Positions 33,978 to 48,215 of a stretch of 64,000 bases of DNA are shown here, piece by piece (within the stretch, counting starts at the first letter, position 1; every line of letters starts with the position of its first letter). Source of the stretch: Gordonia amarae NBRC 15530. Its GTDB lineage: Bacteria > Actinomycetota > Actinomycetes > Mycobacteriales > Mycobacteriaceae. The stretch covers positions 31,047 to 95,046 of the forward strand of contig NZ_BAED01000043.1 of the NCBI RefSeq assembly GCF_000241345.1. Direction: 5' to 3'. The notes below the pieces were generated by a model. It had not been told where the DNA came from, made no database searches, and saw only the letters and a list, made by a program, of their open reading frames with translations. Made by a program: the position numbers and the translations under genes.

Positions 33978-35111
33978 TCAGTCCAGGAATGGTTCGGACG
34001 ACACCCGCAACGGATGGACCGGGGTGCCGTCGCTCCACCTGCCGGTGTAGCGGTGCTCCGGCGTATTGCCGAGAGCGATCTCGCGGTGCTTGCCGGTCAG
34101 AGCCGCATCTCGTAGTGCATCGAAATTCCGCCACACCACGAAGAAGTCGTAGGCGTTCGGCCTGCCTTCGATCGACGGCCGCACATGCTCGGCGGTCAGC
34201 GCCGGACGTCCGTGATCATCCGGGTACGACCGGGTAATGTTCCGGTTCTGCCGTGGGATATGCCCGAGTCGCGGAAAGATCGCATTGCAGCTGGATCGCT
34301 TCTTTCCCTTCTCGCTTGTCACACCCTGGCCGCCGTTATGGCATACGAGCAGGGTGTTCGCCGGGATCCCCGACAGCGATTTATCAAGTCCCGGATCACT
34401 ATTCCCCCTGAGACCGCCATCGTGTGGCTCGTCGAGGAAGACAGCGCGCGGCTTCGGCAGCCGGTACGCGCGCCACCGGTTCACCAGGTTGGTGGTGAGG
34501 ATGCCGCCGAACGAGTATCCGAAGTACGAGACCCGATTCAGATCCGGCGACACCGGGTCTTCCGAGCGCTGAGTCTGCGCGATTCCGCCACGTATCCCGG
34601 CCAGTGCCGAGGACACACATTTTTCGATGTGGAGCGGTCCGAAACACGGGGTGACCATGCTGTTCTGCCAGCGCGGGTACACCACAATGCTCCCTTGCCG
34701 GACAAGGTGTTCGATGTGATGCTTGTGCATCCGGTACCCGGAATACTCGAAATACCCGTGAGTCACCACCACGACCGGCGCCCGCATGGATGTCGTCGAC
34801 CTCGGAGTGACGGTGTACGCGGATGAGCCCGCGCCGCCGGAGCGTCGCGTGAATCCGTTGAACTCATAGTCCGATCCACCCGGGCCACTCGCCGGCTGCG
34901 GAGGCTGACTCGGCCGCGGGGCTGCTCCGGCCACCCCCGGTGACACGGATCCCGGTGCGGCAAGTGCGAACACACACAGGGCGACCGCGGCCAGTTGGCC
35001 GGCGCGTCGCCAAGCGCGTTCACCGCAACCGCCGAACCATATTCCCCAGCGCCACTCGCGGATGCTGACACCATTCCTCAGGCGGCCAGAGTGCAACCGA
35101 TCGCCATCCAT
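33978..35111 (-). CDS. Exported alpha/beta-hydrolase-fold protein
   Basis: 377 aa. The N-terminal hydrophobic segment (AGQLAAVALCVFALAAPGSV) suggests export. VVVVTHGYFEY gives the oxyanion region, and nucleophile elbow SYFGYSFGGIL carries the Ser. ATG 35111 follows GGAAGAG; a longer frame to 35225 lacks support. Substrate unknown; the mature N-terminus is Pro/Gly-rich. Confidence 0.75.
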   Translation of the reverse strand: MDGDRLHSGRLRNGVSIREWRWGIWFGGCGERAWRRAGQLAAVALCVFALAAPGSVSPGVAGAAPRPSQPPQPASGPGGSDYEFNGFTRRSGGAGSSAYTVTPRSTTSMRAPVVVVTHGYFEYSGYRMHKHHIEHLVRQGSIVVYPRWQNSMVTPCFGPLHIEKCVSSALAGIRGGIAQTQRSEDPVSPDLNRVSYFGYSFGGILTTNLVNRWRAYRLPKPRAVFLDEPHDGGLRGNSDPGLDKSLSGIPANTLLVCHNGGQGVTSEKGKKRSSCNAIFPRLGHIPRQNRNITRSYPDDHGRPALTAEHVRPSIEGRPNAYDFFVVWRNFDALRDAALTGKHREIALGNTPEHRYTGRWSDGTPVHPLRVSSEPFLD

Positions 35112-35282
35112 CTCTTCCACGGTACCCACGGCGCGGCACCGACGGACACGTTCACCGCGGGCCCGTCGATGATCTCGTCGGCGTGCGGAATGATCGACGT
35201 GCGGTCCGCAGGAGGGACCGAACACACAGCTGCGGCGGGCATGCTCGTCGTCATACCCGCCGCAGATGGCCGTGCGTGCTGA

Positions 35283-35483
35283 TCAGTCGTCGCCGGTGAC
35301 CTTCTCGGCCAGCTCGTTGGCCTTGTCCTTGACCTTCTCGCCGGCCTTCTTCACCGCCGACGAGGCCTGATCGGCCTTACCCTCGTCGCGCAGGTCGTCG
35401 TCACCGACGGCCGCTCCCGCGGCTTCCTTCGCACGTCCCTTGAGTTCTTCTGCCTTGTTCCCGAATTTGTCTTCAACTGCCAT
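35283..35483 (-). CDS. CsbD-family stress protein
   Basis: 66 aa, charged helical protein (EDKFGNKAEELKGRAKEAAG, with repeated GKADQ/GEKVKDKANELAEK). CsbD proteins are induced by general stress under alternative sigma factors; the molecular role is unclear. It follows the DUF6131 gene by 68 bp on the same strand, probably one transcript. Confidence 0.92.
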   Translation of the reverse strand: MAVEDKFGNKAEELKGRAKEAAGAAVGDDDLRDEGKADQASSAVKKAGEKVKDKANELAEKVTGDD

Positions 35484-35551
35484 TTCTCAATACTCCTTCG
35501 TGAGATGAAACGTTGAACCTGGATGGGGTTGAACTTCGATGGGATGGACTG

Positions 35552-35707
35552 TCAGTACCAGTGGGCTCTGCCGCCGACCGCGTGTCCGAGCGCACCTGCC
35601 GCAAACAGAACCAGCCCGATGACGAGAGCAATGATTCCGATCGTCCACAAGATAGGGATCTTGACGATAAATCCGATAATCAAGAGGATCAAACCAAGCG
35701 CTATCAT
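35552..35707 (-). CDS. Small membrane protein, DUF6131-like
   Basis: 51 aa: MIALGLILLIIGFIVKIPIL, then a second hydrophobic helix (TIGIIALVIGLVLFAAGALG) and the tail HAVGGRAHWY. This two-helix hairpin with a Gly/His/Tyr tail is typical of DUF6131 proteins, commonly found next to CsbD-type stress genes in actinobacteria. Ribosome site AAAGGA lies 7 nt before ATG 35707. Confidence 0.8.
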   Translation of the reverse strand: MIALGLILLIIGFIVKIPILWTIGIIALVIGLVLFAAGALGHAVGGRAHWY

Positions 35708-35935
35708 GGGAGTGTCCTTTCATACCATGTCTATGGAATTCGGATCTTCTTCACGGGCGGTGGCACAATCTGACCATTAGCGGTGCCGCTCCAGTCAACA
35801 GCCACACCATGCGTCGCCATCTCCTCGTGTCGTGGGGATGCCGCACGAAGGCACCATGAGAGCTTCACGCTCACGGCCCCCGAACACCTTCGCCGCTCGC
35901 CCGGTCAGAACGCTACTGCGCATTCGGTTGAGCGT

Positions 35936-35955
35936 CTTCACCCCTGAGGGTGAAG
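35936..35955 (+). promoter_or_regulatory. Inverted repeat upstream of the LuxR regulator
   Basis: CTTCACCC (35936-35943), CTGA, GGGTGAAG (35948-35955), with one further T/A pair outside; 23 bp before the GTG start. Candidate operator or 5'-UTR hairpin. Confidence 0.5.
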
Positions 35956-35978
35956 AAGTACGCGCTACACTCACGACC

Positions 35979-36626
35979 GTGTCGCCTTTGACAGTTGCTC
36001 TCATCAACGACTACGAAGTGGTGGTTCAAGGCCTCGCGGCCATGCTCCGGAACTATCGCGATCGCGTCGAGATCGTCGAGCTCGACGCCAACACCTCGGT
36101 CAACTGTCCCGTCGACATCGCACTGTACGACTCGTTCGCCAACCCGCAGGGCGACAGTTTCCGAGTGCATGAACTCGCCGCGAATCCGTTGGTCACCGAC
36201 GCCGTGATCTATACGTGGAATTTTGACGAGCAAAGCATGGCGCGGGCCTTCGAGAACGGTGTCCATGGGTACGTCGCGAAAAGTCTTACCGCGGGCGAGC
36301 TCGTTGATGCGCTGGAGTCCATTCATCGACGCGAACAACTGGTCCATCCGGCGAGGAAGGCCTCCTCGAAGATCATCGGCGGTGACTGGCCCGGCCGGGA
36401 AGAAGGGCTGACCCAACGTGAAGCCGAAATTCTCGCGTTGATCACCCAGGGGCTCAGCAATGCGGAGATCACCGAACATGTCGGGCTGTCGATAAACTCG
36501 GTCAAAACATATATCCGGAGTTGCTACCGCCGCATCAACGTCACCAGCCGAACCCAGGCAGTCCTCTGGGGCGTCAATCACGGCTTCGTTCCCGACCGCT
36601 CACGCCAGTACGGTGACGACGCGTGA
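35979..36626 (+). CDS. LuxR/NarL-family response regulator
   Basis: 215 aa. Receiver-like domain (1 to about 118) with acidic residue Asp11, candidate phospho-acceptor Asp51 (ALYDSF), Thr79 and Lys101 (YVAKSL). The C-terminal LuxR HTH (about 143-200) has LTQREAEILALITQGLSNAE and SVKTYIRSCYRRINV. GTG 35979 starts where the receiver begins; the upstream frame from 35832 is Arg-rich and unsupported. No partner kinase is adjacent, so it is an orphan regulator here. Confidence 0.88.
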   Translation: MSPLTVALINDYEVVVQGLAAMLRNYRDRVEIVELDANTSVNCPVDIALYDSFANPQGDSFRVHELAANPLVTDAVIYTWNFDEQSMARAFENGVHGYVAKSLTAGELVDALESIHRREQLVHPARKASSKIIGGDWPGREEGLTQREAEILALITQGLSNAEITEHVGLSINSVKTYIRSCYRRINVTSRTQAVLWGVNHGFVPDRSRQYGDDA

Positions 36627-36639
36627 TCTGTACCGGTTG

Positions 36640-37287
36640 AGGACGTCGCGTCCGACCCGGTCGGCGGCGGTCGGGAGAGCTTCGACGTCGCACGATGGCA
36701 TCTCGAGGCGGCACGATCGGGGGACCATCACCTCCGAGCGATCGCCGGGGCGTACGACGGCACGGCGCTGCCGGCCGCGGCCACCGCGCGCGAGAGTTTC
36801 ATGGCCGAATCGGTCCGGTGGTGGCTCGACCGGCTGGATCCGGGCACCAAGATCGTGCTGCTCTCCCACAACGCACATATCCAGCGCACGCCGGTCGTGT
36901 ACGAGGGCGAACTGCAGGTCTACCCTATGGGGCTATCGTCTCGCCCGCATGCTCGGTGACGAGTATGTCGCGATCGGTGTGACCAGCGGGGCGGGCACCA
37001 CAGCGACCCTGGAGCCGGACGGTACGAGCGAACCGTACGGGTTCGCCGTGCACAATGTCCCGCTCGGACCGCCCGAAGCCGAAAGCATCGAAGCAGCATT
37101 CGCTGAGACCCGAGCCGGACTGTCGCCGGCGGATCTGCGCCGGTTCCGCAACGAGGTGCCGACCGATGTCGCGCAGCCCGACCGGATCCGGATGGACTCC
37201 GCATACATCCACACCCCGGTGGCCGAGGCCTTCGACCTCATGGTGCACGTCCCGGCGTCCAGCATGGCCGAGGGACTTGACCTGTGA
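36640..37287 (+). pseudogene. Erythromycin-esterase-family remnant, 5'-truncated and frameshifted
   Basis: First frame reads DVARWHLEAARSGDHHLRA, then TARESFMAESVRWWLDRL and KIVLLSHNAHIQRTPVVY, the EreA/B-type core with the conserved HNxHIQ motif. At about 36925 the frame shifts, and the next frame continues GYRLARMLGDEYVAIGVTSG to a stop at 37287. The N-terminal third is missing. Confidence 0.75.
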
Positions 37288-37473
37288 ACACCGCACACTC
37301 ACCCGCTCACCGCCGACCTGTGAGGCAGATCCTCGAGCTGTTGCGCTTCGGGCTGACGAGTTGGCTGCGCGTGCGGACGAGCGGTTCCGCCGCTCTCGTT
37401 CCCGGCATCGGGTCCGCCCCGGCTACCGATCCGATCCGATACGCGGAGCGGAGCTGTTAATGCCGGCGAGACC

Positions 37474-37527
37474 GAAACCAGTAACGGCACGGTCCCTGTA
37501 CCGGGATCGTGCCGTTCAACTGGTTTC
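37474..37527 (-). terminator. Long hairpin after the tRNA genes
   Basis: Arms GAAACCAGT+AACGGCACGGTCCC and GGGATCGTGCCGTT+CAACTGGTTTC pair over about 23 bp with a small bulge and a short loop. Located 22 bp beyond the tRNA-Ala 3' end in the direction of transcription; likely its terminator. Confidence 0.6.
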
Positions 37528-37549
37528 AATTGTGGAGTGGCTTCAGTTG

Positions 37550-37622
37550 TGGAGCCTAGGAGATTCGAACTCCTGACATCTGCCTTGCAAAGGCAGCGCT
37601 CTACCAACTGAGCTAAGGCCCC
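37550..37622 (-). tRNA. alaT: tRNA-Ala (TGC anticodon)
   Basis: 73 nt. Acceptor GGGGCCT pairs with AGGCTCC, with discriminator A. D-loop AGCTCAGTTGGTAGAGC, anticodon loop TTTGCAA and T-loop GTTCGAATC are canonical. CCA is not encoded. Follows tRNA-Ile on the same strand, as in mycobacterial ileT-alaT. Confidence 0.97.
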
Positions 37623-37697
37623 GTCGAATCCTGCCTGTGTGATCACCTGCGGTGGATTCTTGGGTGTGCGAATCGGGTGAGATCTCACCTCTCGCAG

Positions 37698-37771
37698 TGG
37701 GCCTAGGAGGACTTGAACCTCCGACCTCTTCGTTATCAGCGAAGCGCTCTAACCGCCTGAGCTATAGGCCC
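37698..37771 (-). tRNA. ileT: tRNA-Ile (GAT anticodon)
   Basis: 74 nt. Acceptor GGGCCTA pairs with TAGGCCC, discriminator A. Anticodon loop CTGATAA and T-loop GTTCAAGTC are canonical. Transcribed before tRNA-Ala and after the DUF3566 gene. Confidence 0.97.
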
Positions 37772-37859
37772 TTGAACCGAGAAGTGAGATTACCCGACCG
37801 ATGCCGTCTTAACCAAAACGGCTGGTCAGAGCACCTATTTCCCGGCTTGTCAGCGGTGG

Positions 37860-39269
37860 CTAATCCAGGTCGGCGATGGTGATCTCGACACCACCGACGA
37901 GGTCGGCACAGATGTTGTAGATGTACGAGCCGACCGTCGCGAGCGCGGTGATCAGCACGGCGCTGATGGCGCCGATGAGTCCGGACCAGAAGAACACCGA
38001 ACCCGTTCCGATCACGTCTGAATCACCGCCGGAACCGTCGGTGGTCAGGGTGTTGAACGAGCTGTTGAGCTGATCCCACACGCCCATACCGCCGAGGACC
38101 AGGTACAGCACGGCCACCGCGATCATCCAGATGAAGAATCCGACGACGGCCAGCACCGCGGACACCTTGAACGTGGCCCACGGATCGATCCGGCGCACCT
38201 GCACCGCTGCCCGGACACCCCCGGCGCCACCGACCTGGACGGGCGCCGAACGGTGGCCGGCGGCCAGGGCGGCACGCTCGGCGTCGTCGTCGACGTGGTG
38301 GATCTTGTCGAGGTTCGGCAGTTCCTCGCCGGGCAGGTCCCGGCGCTCGATGTGCGTGGTGGGTGACTCGGCGAACCGCTTCGGCGGTGCCGGCGGGACC
38401 GGCGGTGCGGGCCGCTGTGCTCCCGGACCCTGTGCTCCCTGACCGTGGGGGCCGGGTCCCGGCGAACCGGGCGCCTGCCCGGCCGGCCCCGGCTGGGCCA
38501 GGACCGGCTGCGGACCCGTACCCGGGCCCTGCGGCCGGATCGCCGGCTGCGGACCGGTGCCGGGCCCCTGGGGACGGATGGCGGGCTGCGGGCCGGTGGT
38601 CGGGTTCTGTCCCGGACGCTGCGGACCGGCACCCGCCTGCGGAGGCGGCGGCACCGGACGCCCCTGCGGACCGTGCGGCGGCTGCGCGGGCGCAGGGCCT
38701 GCCTGTGTGCCGACCGGCTTGTCGGGACCAGCGGCCGCGGTGACCTGCTGCGGACCCGGCGCACCCTGTTGCGCCGGTCCGCTGGACCCCTTAGGTGCCT
38801 CACCGGGTGCCGGGGCATCGGTGTTCGGGGCAACAGCCGCTGCGGGAATCTGGCCGCTTGTCGGATTGTCGAGTTTGGTGACCGGGGCGGGCGGTTCGAT
38901 TCGGGTCGTCGGGATGTCCCGGGACTCGTGCACCTCGGTGTCCACATCGTCGGCGGACACGACGCCGCGCGGCGGCGGGCCGGCCGGACGCTGCGACGGG
39001 TCCCGTCGCAGCTCGTTGGTGGGCTGGTCACCGTTGATGTCGGTGTTGTACGGCTGAGTCGGTCCCTCGGAGATCAGTCCTTCTCCGTTCACGTCGGCTG
39101 CCTTGTCCCTACCCGAATTGTCACTGCCTGCCCCGTTGACCGGGGCCGTCTGTGTGCGGGAGTTGCCCGACTCACCCTGACCCCGCTGCCACGGAGGCAC
39201 GACGGCGCCGCGCGCGGGTCCCGACGCGCCTGCTTTCTGCGTGTTGTCCGGCTCGTTGGGTGTGCTCAC
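37860..39269 (-). CDS. DUF3566 membrane protein (Rv0007-like)
   Basis: 469 aa. The N-terminal two thirds are disordered; a Pro/Gly/Gln-rich stretch (about residues 160-290) includes repeated GPQPAIRPQGPGT. The C-terminal DUF3566 domain has two helices (about 372-397 and 430-455) and ends in VGGVEITIADLD. The basic VQVRRIDPWATFKVSAVL before the first helix is conserved in Rv0007. GTG 39269 starts MSTPNEPDN. Immediately downstream of gyrA, as in mycobacteria. Confidence 0.9.
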   Translation of the reverse strand: MSTPNEPDNTQKAGASGPARGAVVPPWQRGQGESGNSRTQTAPVNGAGSDNSGRDKAADVNGEGLISEGPTQPYNTDINGDQPTNELRRDPSQRPAGPPPRGVVSADDVDTEVHESRDIPTTRIEPPAPVTKLDNPTSGQIPAAAVAPNTDAPAPGEAPKGSSGPAQQGAPGPQQVTAAAGPDKPVGTQAGPAPAQPPHGPQGRPVPPPPQAGAGPQRPGQNPTTGPQPAIRPQGPGTGPQPAIRPQGPGTGPQPVLAQPGPAGQAPGSPGPGPHGQGAQGPGAQRPAPPVPPAPPKRFAESPTTHIERRDLPGEELPNLDKIHHVDDDAERAALAAGHRSAPVQVGGAGGVRAAVQVRRIDPWATFKVSAVLAVVGFFIWMIAVAVLYLVLGGMGVWDQLNSSFNTLTTDGSGGDSDVIGTGSVFFWSGLIGAISAVLITALATVGSYIYNICADLVGGVEITIADLD

Positions 39270-39412
39270 TAGGTCCTCACTCGGAGATCGTCGGGCTGCA
39301 TCCTCGCGTCACATGACTGCTCGCGGTCCACACTAGCGGGTAGGTCGGCGCTCACCCGCCTGATGCCGCCCGCCTCGTCGGGCATCGGGCGGTGAGGCCG
39401 GACAAACCCGAC

Positions 39413-39449
39413 CGGCTGTGGGCCGGCCTCGCGGCCGGCTCCACAGCCG
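39413..39449 (-). terminator. gyrA terminator hairpin
   Basis: CGGCTGTGG + GCCGGCC, 4-nt loop, GGCCGGC, an unpaired T, then CCACAGCCG: a 16-bp stem just beyond the gyrA stop. Confidence 0.7.
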
Positions 39450-39454
39450 TGTGA

Positions 39455-41932
<2,478 letters not shown>

Positions 41933-42013
41933 GTGGGATTCCTTTGTAGGAAAGGTGTTTCGCTGTGCTGGGTGTGGTTGTGAGCGTGGTGGTTGCGTCA
42001 GGTACCGAAAGGT

Positions 42014-42067
42014 CGCCGGACCCTTCGTGACCCTCGCTCCTTCGTCGCTTCGGCCTCAGGGATCAAG
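42014..42067 (-). repeat. 54-bp dispersed repeat, copy 2 (gyrB-gyrA intergenic)
   Basis: 52/54 identical to 9638-9691. It occupies about a third of the 158-bp spacer between the gyrB stop and the gyrA start, so it may influence gyrA expression. Confidence 0.85.
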
Positions 42068-42090
42068 ATGACCGCTTGCGACCTGCTGCA

Positions 42091-44229
<2,139 letters not shown>

Positions 44230-44457
44230 TCATGCGCGCAGGTCACGGCATTCTCCGACAGGCGAAGACCCGATGCCCCCTCAGCGCACGGACGTGCCCG
44301 ATCCTCTCCCGATCGGCACAACGCCTCCATACTACTGCCTTATGCGCGCTAGAACGACCATCCGGACCCGCTGATTTGCACACAGACCGATTTTTTTACG
44401 TCTACCCGTGTCGGATCGTGGCCGCGGAGCACCGAACGCTCACAGGCCCATCCCGCC

Positions 44458-44566
44458 GGTTGAGGTGTGACGAACGCAAGCGAGGAGCCTCGAAACCTGG
44501 TGAGCGGACAATGTTGTCTCACCGGGTTTCGAGGCTCCTCGCCTGGCGGCTCGTCACGCCTCAACC
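44458..44566. repeat. Long imperfect inverted repeat (MITE/REP-like)
   Basis: Left arm 44458-44504 and right arm 44518-44566 are about 85% complementary over 47-49 nt, both ends reading GGTTGAGG/CCTCAACC, loop 13 nt. It fills the space just beyond the dciA stop, inside the 414-bp gyrB-dciA gap; the remainder of the gap (44167-44457) shows only the presumed gyrB promoter region. Non-coding; a MITE-like or REP-like element is most likely. Confidence 0.75.
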
Positions 44567-44580
44567 AGCAATGGGGTGGC

Positions 44581-45144
44581 TCAGCCGTAGGTGTCGCGGG
44601 GGCCGCGGCCGGGGACGCTGCGCGGACCCTTCTTCCACGAGGGCGCCTTGGGGCCGGTGATGCGCAGACTGGTGACCACCCCGTGGCCGACGCCCTCGGC
44701 GATCTTGGCGAGCACCTGCGACTGGATATAGCGCAGTTGGGTGGCCCAGGCCGTCGACTCGGCCTGCACATGTAATACCTTGTCGCGCAACAGGGTCGGC
44801 TGCGCATGGGCGGCGATGTCGGGACCGACGATGGTGTCCCACATGCCGAAGACCATGCCCTTGCCCAGGTCGGCCTGCCAGCCACGGCTACCGGCGATCT
44901 GCGCGGCCAGCCTGCCGAACGGCTGCGGATCGCGGGCATCGGGGCCGGCGCCCGACCAGCTACGGCGGGTACCGGTGGTGCGGCGGCGGCGCACCGGGGA
45001 GGCGCGGCCCTGGCCGACCGACTTGCCGGCGGCGCGGGCGGCGGCACGGGCCTCCTCGAGGGCCTTGCTGGCCAGCTCGTAACCGCCTCTGTCCTTGGGG
45101 ATCCCGCCGTTGGGCGGGGTGTGCGCGCTGGTGTCGTCGGCCAT
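44581..45144 (-). CDS. dciA: DciA replicative-helicase operator/loader (DUF721, Rv0004-like)
   Basis: 187 aa. The N-terminal half is basic and disordered ([16 protein letters not shown]). The DUF721 domain (about 90-170) has [20 protein letters not shown] and [20 protein letters not shown]. DciA interacts with DnaB and helps load it at the origin. ATG 45144. Lies 32 bp after recF, the same order as Rv0003-Rv0004. Confidence 0.92.
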   Translation of the reverse strand: MADDTSAHTPPNGGIPKDRGGYELASKALEEARAAARAAGKSVGQGRASPVRRRRTTGTRRSWSGAGPDARDPQPFGRLAAQIAGSRGWQADLGKGMVFGMWDTIVGPDIAAHAQPTLLRDKVLHVQAESTAWATQLRYIQSQVLAKIAEGVGHGVVTSLRITGPKAPSWKKGPRSVPGRGPRDTYG

Positions 45145-45176
45145 GGGCTGCGGTGACCTCCGTCAGTTTGTGACCG

Positions 45177-46355
45177 TCAGGGCTGGAGCGTGGTGATCCG
45201 GGAGTACCGGCCGGTGTCGTCGGTGACGGTATCGATGTCCAGGGTACGTCCGCCAAGGCCGTCGGGGATGTCCTCGGCGACGGCCGCGGTGATCAGCAGT
45301 TGCTGCGCCGACGCGGTGAACTCGACGAGTTGCCGACGACGGGCGGCGTCGAGTTCGGCGAACACGTCGTCGAGCATGATGACCGGCTCGATGCCGTCGG
45401 CCCGCAGCAGCTCCACCGAACCGAGCCGCAAAGACAGTGCCAGAGACCAGGATTCACCGTGGCTGGCGAAACCCTTGGCCACCTGGTCACCGAGGACCAC
45501 GTCGACGTCGTCGCGGTGCGGGCCGACCAGGCACACCCCGCGTTCGATCTCCTTGTTCCGCAGCTCGGCCAGGCCGGCGAGCAGGTGTGCGCGGATCTCC
45601 TCCGGTGCGGCGGATTCGCCGGGCCCGGGCAGCAGGTGCGGGCCGGCGGCGGGGCGATAGCGCAGGTCGGCGGGCCGCGAATGCGGCGCGATCGACGCGT
45701 ACGCGGTGACCACATGCGGGCGCAGCGCGGCGAGGACGTCGATACGGGCGGCGGTGATCTGGGCGCCGAGGTCGGCGAGCTGACCGTCCCACACGTCGAG
45801 GGTCGAGATCACCGACGCCGCCTCGCCGCCACCGCGGCGCATCGCCGCCCCGGCCGTCTTGAGCAGGGCAGTCCGCTGGCGCAGCACCTTGTCGTAGTCG
45901 GCGCGGGCCGCCACCCAGCGCGGACCCTGGCCGGCCACAAGCTCATCGACGAAGCGCCGGCGGTCGGCCGGGTCGCCGCGCACCAGCAGCAGATCCTCGG
46001 GGGCGAACATCACTGAGCGCAGGATCCCGATCAGTTCCCGCGGCCGCCGCGCCGGGGAGCCGTTGATGCGGGCCTTGTTGGCGCCGGCGGCGTTGACCGT
46101 GAGTTCGGCGGTCAGCTCGCGGCCGTTGTGCTCGACGGTCGCGGCGATCACCGCCGACGCCGCCCCGTGCTGGACCAGCGGGGCGTCCGTCGAGACCCGG
46201 TGCGAGCGCAGATTGGTCAGGTAGTACAGCGCCTCGAGGATGTTGGTCTTCCCGAAACCGTTGCGGCCCACGAAGATCGTGGTCTCCGGCTGCAGATCGA
46301 GCTCAAGGGACCGCCAGGACCGGAAATCCCGCACAGACAGATGACGGACGTACAC
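45177..46355 (-). CDS. recF: DNA replication and repair protein RecF
   Basis: 392 aa SMC-like ATPase that loads RecA at ssDNA gaps. Walker A GRNGFGKTN (residues 30-38), signature region around FASHGESWSLALSLRLGSVE, Walker B VIMLDDVFAELD. Starts at GTG 46355 (GTGTACGTCCGT). The 49-bp gap to dnaN leaves no room for the gnd gene found between them in mycobacteria. Confidence 0.97.
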   Translation of the reverse strand: MYVRHLSVRDFRSWRSLELDLQPETTIFVGRNGFGKTNILEALYYLTNLRSHRVSTDAPLVQHGAASAVIAATVEHNGRELTAELTVNAAGANKARINGSPARRPRELIGILRSVMFAPEDLLLVRGDPADRRRFVDELVAGQGPRWVAARADYDKVLRQRTALLKTAGAAMRRGGGEAASVISTLDVWDGQLADLGAQITAARIDVLAALRPHVVTAYASIAPHSRPADLRYRPAAGPHLLPGPGESAAPEEIRAHLLAGLAELRNKEIERGVCLVGPHRDDVDVVLGDQVAKGFASHGESWSLALSLRLGSVELLRADGIEPVIMLDDVFAELDAARRRQLVEFTASAQQLLITAAVAEDIPDGLGGRTLDIDTVTDDTGRYSRITTLQP

Positions 46356-46404
46356 GCATTCACCTCACACCGCGGGCGTGTGCCTTTCTCGCCCCAGGCG
46401 GTTC

Positions 46405-47583
46405 TCAGCCCGGCAGACGAACCGGCATCAACAGGTAGGTGAACACGCTGTCGGGTGCGACGAAAGCACCGGACTCGTCGGCGACCGGCTCCTCCCCCGA
46501 CGACGGCCGCAGCACCGCGGGCCGGCTCGGCGTGGTGAAACCGAAATCGACGCTGGAGGCACCCATCGCGCTGAGGCCGTCGAGCAGGTAGCCCGGGTTG
46601 AACGCGATGGTCAGCGGTTCGCCGTGGAAGTTGACCTCGAGGGACTCCTCGGCCTTTCCGGCCTCGTCGCCGCCGGCGGTGAGCAACACCGATCCGGCGC
46701 CGAACTCGAGCCGCACCTGCGCACCACGCTCGGCGACGAGGGCGACACGCTTGATCGCCTCGATCAGCGGTGCGGCCTCGATGGTGGCGATCGCGGTGTG
46801 GCTGGCAGGCAGCAGCTGACGGAACTTGGGGAACTCCGCGTCGAGCAGGCGGGTGGTGGTGCGCTTGTTCTGGCCGAGGATGCCGAGGATGCCCTCGGAA
46901 CCGACGTTGCCGCCGGAACCGAACGCGAGCTCGACGTTGCCCTCCGAACCGGCGGTCTTCGCACTGTCGGACAAGGTCTTGGCCGGCACCAGCACGGCGC
47001 CGGAGACCTCGGCGGTGGTCGGCTGCCACTCGAGCTCACGCACGGCGAGGCGGAAGCGGTCGGTGGCGGCCAGGACGACGGTGTTGCCCTCGATCTCCAG
47101 ACGCACACCGGTGAGCATCGGCAGGGTGTCGTCGCGACCGGCGGCGACGGCGACCTGGGTGATGGCCTCGGCGAAGATGCCGGCGGGCAGCGAGCCGGTG
47201 ACGTCGGGAACCTTCGGCATCTCCGGGTAGTCCTCGACCGGCATCGTGGGCAGGGAGAACTTGGCGCTGCCGCAGGAGATGGCGACCCTCGAGCCGTCGA
47301 GGCTCACGTCGACCGGCTTGTGCGGCAGGGCCTTGGTGATGTCGGCGAGCAGACGCCCGGAGACCAGGACGCGGCCGGGCTCGGCGACCTCGGCGGAGAT
47401 GGTCTCCTCGGCCGACACCTCGTAGTCGAAGCCGGAGACGGTGAGGCCGTCGCGGCCGGGTTCGGTGTCACCGGCGGTGAGCACGACACAGCCGAGTACG
47501 GGGACGGGCGGCCTGCTGGGCAGGCTGCGCGCGACCCACGTCACGGACTCTGCGAACTCGTCACGTGCGACACGGAACTTCAT
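46405..47583 (-). CDS. dnaN: DNA polymerase III beta sliding clamp
   Basis: 392 aa, three clamp domains. Conserved segments include [24 protein letters not shown] and [13 protein letters not shown], and the end [13 protein letters not shown] forms the clamp pocket. ATG 47583 gives [10 protein letters not shown]; upstream extension is unsupported. Transcribed away from oriC. Confidence 0.97.
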   Translation of the reverse strand: MKFRVARDEFAESVTWVARSLPSRPPVPVLGCVVLTAGDTEPGRDGLTVSGFDYEVSAEETISAEVAEPGRVLVSGRLLADITKALPHKPVDVSLDGSRVAISCGSAKFSLPTMPVEDYPEMPKVPDVTGSLPAGIFAEAITQVAVAAGRDDTLPMLTGVRLEIEGNTVVLAATDRFRLAVRELEWQPTTAEVSGAVLVPAKTLSDSAKTAGSEGNVELAFGSGGNVGSEGILGILGQNKRTTTRLLDAEFPKFRQLLPASHTAIATIEAAPLIEAIKRVALVAERGAQVRLEFGAGSVLLTAGGDEAGKAEESLEVNFHGEPLTIAFNPGYLLDGLSAMGASSVDFGFTTPSRPAVLRPSSGEEPVADESGAFVAPDSVFTYLLMPVRLPG

Positions 47584-48215
47584 GCTGCGCTGCTGCCCTT
47601 CTGTCCGGCGCCGCCCGGGTGCGGTGTGGCCGCGGAGCGTGCGTGGACATCTTGTTGCGTGCGGTCGGGAGATCACCATGCCGTGGACATGGGGAGTTCC
47701 GACACGGGGAGTTCCACTGTAGAACGCCGGCGACGTTCTTGGGGCCGGTGGGGCCGATGCACGGGCCGGCGCCGGCCGGCCCGTGAGGCCCGGTTGTGCA
47801 CACAGGCTGCTTTTAAGAGTTTTTCTCGAGAGAGAGATTCATAGTGGTAGTAGGCCCTGTGGATTCTGTGGATAACCCGGTATCCGGCGTCGTCAGCGCC
47901 GTTCGGGCGTTGTGAATCCTTAGTGCACTACGTGCGGATGATCGGCGCTGGGGCTGTGCACTACGCGTTCTGTTAGTGCGCTGTCCACCTTTGGTGCACA
48001 CGGGACACTAAGTTATCCCAGGGTTTGTCCACAGCTGGGAATGGTTCGTAACGCGGCCGAAACGTGTGGGTCGCGGGCGTGTCGACACGCCAGAACCGGC
48101 GTCGGGAAGTCTCAGGCCCGGGTTGAGGCGTGGCGCCCGGGCACCGACCGACCGAGAACCCACCGCCGAAACCCTCGAAGGGCACCCGGGCCGGTGGTTC
48201 TGCCTGGTCAGGAGG
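47584..48215. other. oriC: Replication origin oriC (dnaN-dnaA intergenic)
   Basis: 632-bp non-coding interval between dnaA and dnaN, the standard oriC location in Mycobacteriales. Perfect DnaA boxes: TGTGGATAA 47867-47875 (minus) and TTGTCCACA 48025-48033 (plus). Relaxed boxes: TTGTGCACA 47794-47802, TGTGGATTC 47858-47866, CTGTCCACC 47981-47989 and TTATCCCAG 48013-48021. A relatively AT-rich tract (47809-47850, starting GCTTTTAAGAGTTTTTCTC) is the best unwinding-element candidate. GTGCACTACG occurs twice (about 47933 and 47957). Confidence 0.85.
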
